Below are positions 12,421-20,685 of a DNA stretch of 42,201 bases, in pieces. The position numbers were made by a program, and so were the translations under genes. The notes below the pieces were generated by a model, which saw nothing but the letters and a program-made list of their open reading frames with translations, was not told the DNA's origin and searched no databases. Position 1 is the stretch's first letter. Each line of letters starts with the position of its first letter. Source of the stretch: Candidatus Curtissbacteria bacterium (GTDB lineage: Bacteria > Patescibacteriota > Microgenomatia > Curtissbacterales > GWA2-41-24); the NCBI GenBank assembly GCA_024654445.1, contig JANLHP010000023.1, positions 1 through 42,201 of the forward strand, written 5' to 3'.

Positions 12421-13548
12421 ATGCTATCCAAACAACCCAAAGTAGCGTTAGTACACGATGACTTCATCCAAAAAGGTGGGGCGGAAAGCCTTTTCGCGAC
12501 AATCGCCATAATCTGGCCGGAAGCGCCTATCTACACATCTCTGGTTAACTGGAAAAAAATCCCCAAATCAATAGAAAAAAAACGCGTTAAAACGTCTTTC
12601 TTGCAAAAAATCCCCTTCGCGATCAAACTTTACAAAGGTTTTTTGCCACTTTTCCCGTTTGCCTTCGAAAGCTTCAACTTTTCAAAATACGACATTGTAA
12701 TCTCTTCAACTACGCGTTTCGCCAAAGGAATCGTAACTGGACCCAACACAGTCCACGTTTGTTACATAAACAGTACTCCAAGGTTTCTCTGGGATAAAAA
12801 AGCCACGAATCAATATTTGCCCGAATGGTTAATGTTTCTTGCGACACCAGTTACAAACCAACTCAAAAAATGGGACAAAGCAGCAAGCAGTAGAGTGGAC
12901 TTTTACATTGCAAATTCCCATAACGTGCAACACAATATTAAAAGAATATACGGGCACGAATCAGAAGTCATTTACCCTTTTGCCGACCTAGATTATTTCA
13001 AATTGCCAAAAGTGCACAACTGGGAGCTCAAAAGCAAAGATTATTACTTAATAGTCGCAAGGCTTGTTAAGTGGAAAAGGGTCGACATTGCGATAAAAGC
13101 AGCCCTTACGCTGAATGCGAATTTAATAATAGTAGGCACGGGTCCAGACGAAAAGAGGCTAAAAAAACTAGCCGGAGGCAACCCAAAAATCGAATTTATC
13201 GGCAGAGTTAACAGGAAAAGGTTAAGAGAGCTTTACCAGAATGCGCAAGCTCTCATTATGACCCAAAAAGAAGATTTTGGAATCTCGGCGGTCGAAGCCC
13301 AAGCCTGCGGCACGCCAGTAATTGCCTACAAACACGGAGGTCAAGCCGAAATCATAATAGATAAGGAAAGCGGCGTATTTTTCGAAAAACAGACCAGAGA
13401 CTCACTCCAAGATGCAATTCTTGCTCATTCTAAGGTAAAATGGACAAGACCTAAGATTCGCAAAAACTCCCTTCGCTTTTCAAGAGAAGTTTTTGTTTCT
13501 AAAATCAAAAAACAGGTAGAATCAGTTTATGCCTCAACAAGACAGTAA
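12421..13548 (+). CDS. GT4-family glycosyltransferase
   Basis: A GT-B fold glycosyltransferase of 375 residues. The N-terminal KVALVHDDFIQKGGAESLFATIA is the acceptor-side signature. The C-terminal donor domain begins near DYYLIVARLVKWKRVDIAIKA, then VGTGPDEKRL, and has the EX7E motif in EDFGISAVEAQACGTPVIAYKHGGQAEII. It probably transfers a sugar (mannose is plausible given the GMP synthase next door) to a lipid-linked glycan at the cytoplasmic face. Two truncated 5' ends of the same gene type lie at 2525 and 3266. Its 3' end overlaps the manC start by 20 bases. Confidence 0.85.
   Translation: MLSKQPKVALVHDDFIQKGGAESLFATIAIIWPEAPIYTSLVNWKKIPKSIEKKRVKTSFLQKIPFAIKLYKGFLPLFPFAFESFNFSKYDIVISSTTRFAKGIVTGPNTVHVCYINSTPRFLWDKKATNQYLPEWLMFLATPVTNQLKKWDKAASSRVDFYIANSHNVQHNIKRIYGHESEVIYPFADLDYFKLPKVHNWELKSKDYYLIVARLVKWKRVDIAIKAALTLNANLIIVGTGPDEKRLKKLAGGNPKIEFIGRVNRKRLRELYQNAQALIMTQKEDFGISAVEAQACGTPVIAYKHGGQAEIIIDKESGVFFEKQTRDSLQDAILAHSKVKWTRPKIRKNSLRFSREVFVSKIKKQVESVYASTRQ
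12433..12466. repeat. Right copy of the proposed att core in the GT4 5' end
   Basis: These bases inside the glycosyltransferase gene match 3278-3311 at 29 of 34 positions, with the last ten (GATGACTTCA) identical. Similarity runs from the start codon to about codon 15 in both copies. This is what recombination at a core within the 5' end of the gene would leave. Confidence 0.5.
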
Positions 13549-14638
13549 CGAGCTTAAAATAGTCCTTTTTTGCGGCGGTTCGGGAACCAGAATGTGGCCA
13601 GCTAGCCGCAAGGAAAAACCAAAGCAATTCCAACCACTTGTAGGAGAAACATCGATGTTTCAGCAAGCGATGACCAGGATCAAAAAAGGCTTCCCCATAA
13701 AAGACGTCTTTGTTATAACAGGCAGGCAGTATGTCGGCCTCGTAATGCAGCAAGAACCCGATCTTCCCCTCGAAAACGTAATTATTGAACCCGAAATGCG
13801 AGACACTCTCGCTGCCGTTGGTTACGCGGCCGCGGTTCTCGACAAAAAGTTCGACAACCCGATCGTAGCTTCTCTTTGGGCAGCCGACCATCTTGTTAAA
13901 AACGGCGACGAATTCATAAAAGCTCTAAAAGTCGCCCACGACTACGCTAAAGAAACAGGCAAAATCGTCTCTGTTGACGTAAAGCCCACTTATCCCAACA
14001 CCCATGTCGGCTACATTCAAGTTGGCAAGATGCTCAAAAAAATTAATGGCATTGCGATATTCGAATACGTTAAGCAAATCGAAAAGCCCGACCTTAAAAC
14101 AGCTAAAAAATACGCAAGCTCTTGGGAATTTCTTTGGCACGCCGGCTACAAAGTTTGGCATTCGCAGCAAATGCTCGCCCTCTACAAGACTCATACACCA
14201 AAGGTCTACGCTGGCTTAAAAGAGATCCAAGAAGCTTGGGGAACAGATAAACAAGAAGAAGTTATCAGAAAAGTTTACCCCGATCTCGAAAAAGATTCCG
14301 TAGATTATGCGATCCTCGAAAAGCTCGACCCTAAAGAAATCGTTGTGCTTTCAGCCGACATTGGCTGGTCGGATATCGGTGCCTGGAATATTCTAAAAGA
14401 TGAACTTTCTGATCTTCCTCAGGATAACGTTATTAAAGGTGAAGTAATAGACGTTGATAGCCATGATTCTCTAATTTATTCGACAGCTCCAGACAAGATA
14501 GTTGCAACAATTGGCTTAAACGAAGTTATTGTAGTCGACACCCAAGATGCTCTTTTAGTTTGCGCAAAGGACAGAATCTCGGACATCAAAAAAGTAGTAG
14601 AAAAATTGAAAGAAGCGAAAAAAGACAAGTATCTCTAA
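13529..14638 (+). CDS. manC: Mannose-1-phosphate guanylyltransferase
   Basis: Makes GDP-mannose from GTP and mannose-1-phosphate. The N-terminal nucleotidyltransferase signature FCGGSGTRMWPASRKEKPKQF is complete (residues about 13-33), followed by VFVITGRQY, ASLWAADHLV and VDYAILEK, with the family-typical WSDIGAWNIL at about 285. At 369 residues it is the short form without the fused phosphomannose isomerase domain. TAGAAT lies 6 bases before the ATG, and the start overlaps the end of the GT4 gene. It fits a mannose-containing surface glycan pathway. Confidence 0.88.
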   Translation: MPQQDSNELKIVLFCGGSGTRMWPASRKEKPKQFQPLVGETSMFQQAMTRIKKGFPIKDVFVITGRQYVGLVMQQEPDLPLENVIIEPEMRDTLAAVGYAAAVLDKKFDNPIVASLWAADHLVKNGDEFIKALKVAHDYAKETGKIVSVDVKPTYPNTHVGYIQVGKMLKKINGIAIFEYVKQIEKPDLKTAKKYASSWEFLWHAGYKVWHSQQMLALYKTHTPKVYAGLKEIQEAWGTDKQEEVIRKVYPDLEKDSVDYAILEKLDPKEIVVLSADIGWSDIGAWNILKDELSDLPQDNVIKGEVIDVDSHDSLIYSTAPDKIVATIGLNEVIVVDTQDALLVCAKDRISDIKKVVEKLKEAKKDKYL

Positions 14639-14741
14639 AATTAACCTGATTTCTAATTGACCTAATTTCTAACTAATGACCCAATTCAAAAATTAAAAAA
14701 TTGGCATTTGATTAAAAATTAAAAATTAAAAATTTTCCAAT
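14639..14741. repeat. AT-rich intergenic repeat type
   Basis: The spacer contains TTCTAATTGACCTAATTTCT, AATGACCCAATTC and runs of ATTAAAA. Similar text recurs at 24098-24178 (CTAATTGACCTAATC, AATGACCAATTAAAG) and, in part, at 41311-41419. It appears to be a dispersed intergenic family of this genome. Confidence 0.4.
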
Positions 14742-15392
14742 ATGCTATACAATACACTCAAACGTGCCCTTGATATTTTTGGCAGTTCAGTCGCGCTGAT
14801 CATTTTTTCTCCCATAATTATTCTTGTTGTGATACTAATTAAGCTCAATTCTAAAGGCCCTATATTCTACACACCGACAAGAGTCGGACGAGATGGCAAA
14901 CCCTTCGGCATGTTGAAATTCAGAAGCATGAAAATGTACGAGATTGACGGCAAATTAGTTCATGCTGAAAAGTACTTAAGATCTAACCCCAAACTTATGA
15001 AAGAGTATCAAAGAAACAGCTACAAACTCAAAAACGACCCAAGGATTACACCTATCGGTAAATTTTTAAGAAGATTTTCCTTTGATGAGCTCCCGCAACT
15101 TATAAACGTTTTAAAGGGCGATATGTCGCTCGTTGGACCAAGAGCTTATCAAGAGGACGAGCTTGAACACCAACAAAGGGTATACCCCGAAACCGTCAAA
15201 TACGTTAAAATAATCCTAGAGAGAAGGCCCGGCGCCTCTGGTCCTTGGCAGGTCGAGGGACGTTCTTTTATTAACTTTGACAAACGGGTAAAAATGGACG
15301 CCGAATATATTAAAAGAAAGTCCATAGCGTACGATATTTGGATCATTATAAAAACTCCCATTTCGATGATTACCGGAAAAGGCGCTATATGA
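14742..15392 (+). CDS. Undecaprenyl-phosphate sugar-1-phosphate transferase
   Basis: A bacterial sugar transferase (PF02397 type) of 216 residues, the monotopic phosphoglycosyl transferase class that starts glycan assembly on the lipid carrier. One membrane-inserted hairpin is at about residues 8-33 (ALDIFGSSVALIIFSPIIILVVILI). The catalytic core follows: GRDGKPFGMLKFRSMKM, then FLRRFSFDELPQLINVLKGDMSLVGPRAY with the catalytic Asp-Glu pair, and RPGASGPWQVEGRS. It lacks the N-terminal four-helix domain of WbaP. The neighbours suggest it initiates the same glycan that ManC and GT4 build. Confidence 0.88.
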   Translation: MLYNTLKRALDIFGSSVALIIFSPIIILVVILIKLNSKGPIFYTPTRVGRDGKPFGMLKFRSMKMYEIDGKLVHAEKYLRSNPKLMKEYQRNSYKLKNDPRITPIGKFLRRFSFDELPQLINVLKGDMSLVGPRAYQEDELEHQQRVYPETVKYVKIILERRPGASGPWQVEGRSFINFDKRVKMDAEYIKRKSIAYDIWIIIKTPISMITGKGAI

Positions 15393-15536
15393 TAATTTTC
15401 AATTTACTTTTGCGAAGCAAAACTTCGCAAGATTAATTCGAAATTTCTAATGAAATCTAAATGTTTTAAAAATTAAATTTGATAAGAAAATATCTAACGA
15501 TATTTTGAAAGAATTGATTAAAAATTCAAAAGAAGT
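15393..15536. other. Spacer with two perfect hairpins
   Basis: TTGCGAAG-CAAAA-CTTCGCAA (15410-15430) and AAAATATC-TAAC-GATATTTT (15487-15506) are both 8-bp perfect stems. The first may end the sugar-transferase transcript, but it lacks a T-run. Confidence 0.4.
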
Positions 15537-17351
15537 ATGAGAAGAAGACTAACTATAATTATTCTCCTGGTCGTCGTAATACTAGGAATTTTTGCGATTT
15601 TGACAGCAATTTCTGCAAGACGTGCCGCGAAAACCGCCAGACAAGCAGTTAGCGCATTGCAGCTTCAGGATCTCGATGCCAGCAAAGCCTATTTAAAAGA
15701 CGCTAAAAGCCAGTTTCAAACCACACAAAAGTTTTTGATAGTATTTACGCCACTAAGAGTAATTCCGTTAGTCGGATGGTATGTGGCTGACGCTCAAAGA
15801 GGCGTAAATGCCGCAGTTCACGGTATGGACGCTGCTATTACTTTGACAGACGCGATCACCCCATACGCCGACGTGTTGGGATTAAAGGGCGAAGGAACCT
15901 TCCTTGGGGGAACAGCTCAAGAGAGACTCGCAAGCGCGGTCGAAACACTATCGCTTGTTTCCCCTCAGCTCGACCAAGTAGGTGAAGATTTGCAAAAGGC
16001 AAGAAAAGACGTCGACAAAATCGAACCCTGGCGCTATCCAAACTTCCTTCCTGGCAGACCAGGGGAAAAAGTAGCCCTAGCAAGAACTACAGTCGACCAG
16101 CTCGAATCACTAATTGTCGACACCAAACCGCTTCTCGAAGTTCTACCCCAGATAATGGGCCAGGACGCGGAAAGAAAGTATCTCGTTCTTTTCCAAAACG
16201 ACAAGGAGTTGAGGCCTACAGGAGGGTTCATAACAGCATACGCCGTCTTTAGGGTAAACAAAGGCTTAATCGAATCAGAAGCTTCCGACGACATATACAA
16301 ACTCGACAACACGCTGCTCAAAAGAATACCCGCGCCGGCGCCGATACAGCAATACTTAAACGTCAACACGCTCAATCTTCGTGATTCAAATCTTTCACCA
16401 GATTACAAGCTTTCAATGAATGAATTTAAAACGCTCTACGATTCAACTTCGGACCCCAAAGAAATTGACGGCATAATCGCGCTTGATACTCACTTCGTCG
16501 TAGAAATGATGAATGTTTTGGGACCAATAGACGCGTACGGCACAACGTTCACGACCGAAATTGACCCCGATTGCCAGTGTGCTCAGATAATTCACGAACT
16601 CGAAAAATACGCGGACCAGCCTGTTTCGTACGAACGTGGTTCCAGAAAAGACATTATTGGAGTTTTAATGAAGCAAATGATGGACAAGGCATTTAACGCT
16701 CCAAAATCCACATGGCCGAAACTTCTTGAAACAACAGTGGATTCGCTCAGGCAAAAACACCTTTTGTTAGAGTTCGAAACCCCCGAAACTCAGAAGGCAG
16801 TAGAAAGAGTTAATTTTGCGGGCAGGCTTCACGAATACGACGGCGATTACTTGCACATTAACGAATCCAATCTTGGCGGAGCAAAATCCAATCTTTATAT
16901 CGAAGAAAAAGTTAAACAGAAAGTAGAAAAAGGCAAAGATGACAACATCACTAAAAAAGTGACTATCGAGTATAGGTATCCAAGAAGAATGGATAACTGT
17001 AATTTGGAGAGAAAAGGCGGGCTTTGTTTGGCGGGTATCTACCGTGATTGGATCAGAATCTATGTGCCAAAAGGATCAACTCTTGTAAGCTCTTCCGGAA
17101 CAGAGGTTGCGCTGACCGCGTCGGAAGACCTCGGCAAAACAGTGTTTGAGGGCTTCTTTACGCTAAGGCCAGAAGGAACCGCCAAAATCGAACTCGAGTA
17201 TACAGTTCCTATCAAGCCGGATGGCGATTACAAACTCCTTATCCAAAAGCAGCCCGGTATCGAAGGCCACACCTACGAAGTCGACGCTTTCGGCAAAAAG
17301 CAAAAAGCCTTCCCCCTCGACACGGACAAAGAGCTCGTCGTCAAACACTAA
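15537..17351 (+). CDS. DUF4012 membrane-anchored surface protein
   Basis: A 604-residue protein with one N-terminal transmembrane helix (residues 5-24) and a long extracytoplasmic part. Residues about 25-190 are helical. The DUF4012 core follows, with YLVLFQNDKELRPTGGFITAYAVFRVNKG, DIYKLDN and a Cys pair in DPDCQC. The C-terminus is a beta-rich domain (VTIEYRYPRRMDN ... EGFFTLRPEGTAKIELEYTVP). DUF4012 proteins are frequent next to polysaccharide genes in CPR and Gram-positive bacteria; the function is unknown, possibly glycan attachment or export. It ends 7 bases before the HAD gene. Confidence 0.82.
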   Translation: MRRRLTIIILLVVVILGIFAILTAISARRAAKTARQAVSALQLQDLDASKAYLKDAKSQFQTTQKFLIVFTPLRVIPLVGWYVADAQRGVNAAVHGMDAAITLTDAITPYADVLGLKGEGTFLGGTAQERLASAVETLSLVSPQLDQVGEDLQKARKDVDKIEPWRYPNFLPGRPGEKVALARTTVDQLESLIVDTKPLLEVLPQIMGQDAERKYLVLFQNDKELRPTGGFITAYAVFRVNKGLIESEASDDIYKLDNTLLKRIPAPAPIQQYLNVNTLNLRDSNLSPDYKLSMNEFKTLYDSTSDPKEIDGIIALDTHFVVEMMNVLGPIDAYGTTFTTEIDPDCQCAQIIHELEKYADQPVSYERGSRKDIIGVLMKQMMDKAFNAPKSTWPKLLETTVDSLRQKHLLLEFETPETQKAVERVNFAGRLHEYDGDYLHINESNLGGAKSNLYIEEKVKQKVEKGKDDNITKKVTIEYRYPRRMDNCNLERKGGLCLAGIYRDWIRIYVPKGSTLVSSSGTEVALTASEDLGKTVFEGFFTLRPEGTAKIELEYTVPIKPDGDYKLLIQKQPGIEGHTYEVDAFGKKQKAFPLDTDKELVVKH

Positions 17352-17358
17352 CAAAGGA

Positions 17359-18180
17359 ATGAATCCAGAACGAGCGTGGCTATTTGATGTTGATGGCGTG
17401 ATAACCAATCCGGAGCAAAAAATAGTCACCGAACCGCAAATTATTGATGAAATAGCAAAACGACTGCAAGATGGTGAACCTGTCGCTCTTGTTACCGGTC
17501 GCTCTTTGGACTTTATGAAAGAAAGAGTGATAACGCCTCTCAGGGGAAAAGTAAACGTAGGGGGCCTGCAAAATTTTCTAGCAGTCGGTGAGAAAGGTGG
17601 AGTATGGATAACATACGATGAAAACGGCCAAGAAAATGAAACAGTCGACGTAAGCATTACGGTACCACAAGAACTTCAAGACGATGTTAGAGCTCTAATG
17701 GAAAGCGAGTTCTCAGAACTTATGTTTTTCGACAGCACTAAAAGAACCATGATTTCAACCGAAATGAAAGACGGCGTAAGCCTTGAGGATTATCACAAGC
17801 AACAGGGAAAGCTAAATGGGAGGTTAGAAGAATTAGTTCAAAAATATGGGCTCTCGGACGACCTTGAAGTCGACACCACAACGATTGCAACCGATATCCA
17901 AAACAAACACGTGGGTAAAGATTTTGCCGCAAGACGCGTACTTTCTTGGGTTCAGGAAAGAGGGATTAACCCACAAATGTTTATTACTCTTGGCGACAGT
18001 AGAAGCGACATTCCTATGGCCCAAGAAGTTCACAATCAGGGGAAAGCTGTAACACTTGTTTTTGTAGGTAAAGAGGACGACAAAAAACACGTCCGAGACA
18101 TGAAATTGCCGTTTCGAGTTGTAACCTCTCAAGAAAATTACGAAAAGGGAACCTTAGAGTATCTTTCTTCTCAAGATTAG
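17359..18180 (+). CDS. HAD-IIB phosphatase / phosphomannomutase-like
   Basis: 273 residues from the ATG at 17359, which follows an AAAGGA Shine-Dalgarno. HAD motifs: WLFDVDGVITNPEQK (motif I, DxDG), VALVTGRSLDF (motif II), a C2-type cap, then NKHVGKDFAARRVLSWV (motif III Lys) and FITLGDSRSDIPMAQEV (motif IV GDxxxD). This is the type IIB architecture shared by eukaryotic-type phosphomannomutases, sucrose-phosphatases and trehalose phosphatases. Next to manC, a role in supplying mannose-1-phosphate is attractive but unproven. A longer frame from 17221 would overlap the DUF4012 gene and is unlikely. Confidence 0.75.
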   Translation: MNPERAWLFDVDGVITNPEQKIVTEPQIIDEIAKRLQDGEPVALVTGRSLDFMKERVITPLRGKVNVGGLQNFLAVGEKGGVWITYDENGQENETVDVSITVPQELQDDVRALMESEFSELMFFDSTKRTMISTEMKDGVSLEDYHKQQGKLNGRLEELVQKYGLSDDLEVDTTTIATDIQNKHVGKDFAARRVLSWVQERGINPQMFITLGDSRSDIPMAQEVHNQGKAVTLVFVGKEDDKKHVRDMKLPFRVVTSQENYEKGTLEYLSSQD

Positions 18181-18221
18181 CTTTACCCAGGTGATAAAAT
18201 ATAAGAAAGCTTGCGGTCCTC

Positions 18222-18247
18222 GTCACATTCATGTAACTGAACGTGAC
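18222..18247. promoter_or_regulatory. Inverted repeat before the DUF5678/retropepsin pair
   Basis: GTCACATTCA (18222-18231) and TGAACGTGAC (18238-18247) match 9 of 10 around a 6-base loop, flanked by GGTCC and GGGCC. It may be an operator or a leader hairpin of the two-gene unit. Confidence 0.35.
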
Positions 18248-18295
18248 TGCGGGCCTAAAGAGCGCTTGTTTTTTCGCTAAAGCTCAAATATAGGC

Positions 18296-18487
18296 ATGAA
18301 ACCAATAGATTTAACTAAAGTTCTAAAAGGACACACAAGCGGCTGGGTTGCACTTTCCCCGGATTACAAAAAAGTAGTCGGCTACGGCAGAACACTTAAA
18401 TCGGCTTCCCGAAGAGCCGAAGCTGAAGGTTTTAAAAATGCAATCTTCATGCGCGCTTTCAAAAAATACCGCCCTATGGCTGTATGA
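18296..18487 (+). CDS. DUF5678 small protein
   Basis: The 63-residue protein (GHTSGWVALSPDYKKVVGYGRTLKSASRRAEAEGFKNAIFMRAF) matches the short DUF5678 pattern: WVALS...VVGYG.TL..A...AEA.G. These proteins are typically encoded directly upstream of retropepsin-like proteases, as here with an ATGA overlap. The function is unknown; a regulator or substrate of the protease is possible. Confidence 0.7.
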   Translation: MKPIDLTKVLKGHTSGWVALSPDYKKVVGYGRTLKSASRRAEAEGFKNAIFMRAFKKYRPMAV

Positions 18488-18879
18488 AGTTCCCTTACTA
18501 TAAATTAGGTCCCGACTTACTTCCCTGGATAGAGGCAAAAATAAAAAACGAAGACAAAGAAAAAACGTTTATCTTTCTTGTCGATTCTGGCGCCGACTAC
18601 AGCATCTTCGGTCCAGAAATCGCCGAATTTTTAGAAGTAAACATTAAAAAGGGAAGACGCATTAAAACAGGTGGCTTGGGAGGTTCCGCTAACACGTATT
18701 ACTTTGAAGACATAGAAATTGACGTAGGCGGAGAAAGCTTCCCAATAATTGCCGGTTTTATTAAGGACAGAGTAATGGATGGTCAAACTGCAGGCATTTT
18801 AGGCAGGCAAGGCTTCTTCGATTATTTCAAAGTTTGCATCGACGAAAAAAACGCCGAAATCAATCTCGAACCTCGATAA
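18484..18879 (+). CDS. Retropepsin-like aspartic protease
   Basis: A single-lobe aspartic protease of 131 residues. FIFLVDSGADYSIFG holds the catalytic Asp34-Ser35-Gly36 triad. Hydrophobic strands follow (ISTYYF-like flap region with GGLGGSANTYYFEDI), and ILGRQGFF is the psi-loop Gly motif of the family. As in retroviruses, activity would need a homodimer. No signal peptide is present, so it is cytoplasmic. It is coupled to the DUF5678 gene by a 4-base overlap, and this pairing is a recurrent but uncharacterised module. Confidence 0.8.
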   Translation: MKFPYYKLGPDLLPWIEAKIKNEDKEKTFIFLVDSGADYSIFGPEIAEFLEVNIKKGRRIKTGGLGGSANTYYFEDIEIDVGGESFPIIAGFIKDRVMDGQTAGILGRQGFFDYFKVCIDEKNAEINLEPR

Positions 18880-18886
18880 GTGTCAT

Positions 18887-19029
18887 CCTGGAGGGAGTGA
18901 AACGATCGATAAGCAAAGCTTTTCTTCGAATAGGATCTGTTTGAGATTCTATTTCGAGCTTGCGAGAAACAAGCTCCCTTCTTTCTCAAAGAGAAATACG
19001 TTCTCGTATCGCTTCGCTCCAGAATGACA
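18887..19029. repeat. Composite intergenic palindromic repeats
   Basis: The 309-base gap before recO starts with TGTCATCCTGGAGGGAGTGA and ends its first block with TCGCTTCGCTCCAGAATGACA, inverted arms of the GTCATTCTGAG family. Between them, CGAGCTTG (18955-18962) and CAAGCTC (18970-18976) form a hairpin that recurs before ftsL (24179-24203). No gene is visible. Confidence 0.55.
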
Positions 19030-19143
19030 TGCCTTTAGCAACTTCGACTTCGTTCTGTAACGCGGACATAGTTAATCGGTTTAGGAAGCTAGTTACGTTT
19101 TACGTTAAACGTCTCGAGCATCGTTACCGTAAACCTCTTCCGT

Positions 19144-19179
19144 CTTGATCCTTGATACATGACGCTTGATACTTGATAC
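19144..19179 (+). repeat. CTTGATA heptamer array in the recO promoter
   Basis: Heptamers CTTGATC, CTTGATA, CATGACG, CTTGATA, CTTGATA follow without gaps and run straight into the -10 TACAAT at 19177-19182. The array may be an operator or a simple tandem repeat. Confidence 0.5.
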
Positions 19180-19182
19180 AAT
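19177..19182 (+). promoter_or_regulatory. -10 element TACAAT of recO
   Basis: TACAAT is followed by 6 bases and the recO ATG at 19189, the leaderless spacing seen throughout the window. Confidence 0.4.
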
Positions 19183-19188
19183 AGTTAT

Positions 19189-19812
19189 ATGTACCAGCGC
19201 ACAGAAGCAATAGTGCTTAGGCGCCGAAATTTCGCAGAAGCAGACAGAATAGTCACCTTTTATACTAGAGATTTTGGCAAAATTACAGCGATTGCAAAAG
19301 GCGTCCGCAGACCCAGATCTAGAAAAGCAGGACACTTGGAACTTGGCAATTGGTGCAAAGTATTTGTAGCTCGTGGCAGAAACCTGGATCTTTTAACAGA
19401 AGTCGAACTGAAACAATCTTTTGGAATTGCCGACTTTACGGAAGATAAAGCAAACAGAATCTATCACCTCTTGGAAATAGTCGAAAGCCTAACACCAGAA
19501 GCACAGAGAAATCAGCGCGTTTATTTCCTCCTGCTGGCCTTTTTAAAAGAAATTCAAGACAAAGAAGATTTTAATTTAATATCAAGCGTTTTCAAGATCA
19601 AAATTCTCTCAAGCCTTGGATTCTTCTCTACCAAATCACTCGGCGAATCAAAAACAAAAGACGTTATTGCGATACTCGAAAGCGAGAACCTAAAAACTAT
19701 AAGAGATCACGTAAATCTTTCCGCAGATTCACATTTGAAACTTATGTCGTTTCTTGATAGCATAATTGAAAACCTCACTCAAACCAAACTTAAAACAGCA
19801 AAATATCTATAA
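19189..19812 (+). CDS. recO: DNA repair protein RecO
   Basis: RecO loads RecA onto SSB-coated single-stranded DNA in the RecFOR pathway. The N-terminal OB-fold signature is clear: TEAIVLRRRNFAEADRIVTFYTRDFGKITAIAKGVRRPRSRKAGHLELGNWCKVFVARGRNLDLLTEVE. The C-terminal helical part follows. At 207 residues it is shorter than the usual 240-250 and lacks the four-Cys zinc motif found in some RecO proteins, consistent with a reduced form. It carries its own promoter. Confidence 0.85.
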   Translation: MYQRTEAIVLRRRNFAEADRIVTFYTRDFGKITAIAKGVRRPRSRKAGHLELGNWCKVFVARGRNLDLLTEVELKQSFGIADFTEDKANRIYHLLEIVESLTPEAQRNQRVYFLLLAFLKEIQDKEDFNLISSVFKIKILSSLGFFSTKSLGESKTKDVIAILESENLKTIRDHVNLSADSHLKLMSFLDSIIENLTQTKLKTAKYL

Positions 19813-19833
19813 GTTGAAAAACGAGACTAAATC

Positions 19834-20673
19834 ATGAATGCATCCAGGCGGACCTACATCATTGCAGGAGTAAGCATATTCTTAATTATGGTCGCGGTTT
19901 ACTTCTTATTTATTTTCAACAAGGGCGCCAAAAAGCTCAAAGCAGACGACAGTGAAGGTGAAGTGAAGGAAATAACAGAGCTGAAAGCCGACCAAAAGCC
20001 CTTCGTTACGCTTACTCCGACTTCAGACGGCGCGGAAATAATAATTTCAATCGAAAATATGTCTTACTTCGACAATATGGAGTACGAGCTAACTTATCTT
20101 GCAGATAACCCAACAATTAGGGGCGAAAAATTGACGAGGGGCGCAACCGACGTCAACATCAACACTAAAGACGCAAAATATAAAAAATCTCTTCTGTTGG
20201 GGACTGCCTCACGGGGAACAAGAAGTCCAGATACAGGAGTTGCAGACGGAAAGCTCACGCTGCATCTATTCAAAGATGAAACAGAGTATCGCTCGGAAAC
20301 AACTTGGGATTTATATCAAGTTGGAGCGACAGCAGGAACTACCAAAGACAGGACTGGAAACTTCACTATCGAGATTCCCAAACTAGTTAAAGCGTACTGG
20401 CTAATCGTTGCAGACACTGTAGGCGTTCCGCCTAACCCCCAGGGGTTTGAAGCAAGCGATGTGAGAACTCCGGTTTATGGTACATTTTCTGTTGCTCCCG
20501 AATTCGCAAAACCTGTAAACGTCACAATTAAGGCAGAGGGTGAGAGTCCAAAGTTGTACATTTACGACCATCAAAACACTACCTGGAGTGACGCAAATAG
20601 CGAGTATTCGAGTGGAGCCTTAAGCGCAACTACAGGTAAATTCGCGACTTTCGTCGTTGTCTCTCCAAAATAG
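19834..20673 (+). CDS. Membrane-anchored extracytoplasmic protein, unknown
   Basis: The 279-residue protein has one N-terminal transmembrane helix (residues 8-28, IIAGVSIFLIMVAVYFLFIF), a charged linker, and then beta-rich extracellular domains (ITISIENMSYF.N-type strands, YELTYLAD, TLHLFKDETEYRSETTWDLYQVG, and a final Ig-like stretch ending TTGKFATFVVVSP). I recognise no family. It starts 21 bases after recO and ends 12 bases before the glycyl-tRNA synthetase. Confidence 0.6.
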   Translation: MNASRRTYIIAGVSIFLIMVAVYFLFIFNKGAKKLKADDSEGEVKEITELKADQKPFVTLTPTSDGAEIIISIENMSYFDNMEYELTYLADNPTIRGEKLTRGATDVNINTKDAKYKKSLLLGTASRGTRSPDTGVADGKLTLHLFKDETEYRSETTWDLYQVGATAGTTKDRTGNFTIEIPKLVKAYWLIVADTVGVPPNPQGFEASDVRTPVYGTFSVAPEFAKPVNVTIKAEGESPKLYIYDHQNTTWSDANSEYSSGALSATTGKFATFVVVSPK

Positions 20674-20679
20674 TACAAT
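20674..20679 (+). promoter_or_regulatory. -10 element TACAAT of glyQS
   Basis: TAGTACAAT overlaps the stop region of the previous gene and lies 6 bases before the synthetase ATG at 20686. Confidence 0.4.
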
Positions 20680-20685
20680 ATTCCC

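Noticed and set aside
17221-17358. N-terminal extension of the HAD phosphatase
   Set aside because: The extra 46 residues are Ser/Lys/Thr-rich, overlap the DUF4012 gene in another frame, and precede a better start with a Shine-Dalgarno site at 17359.
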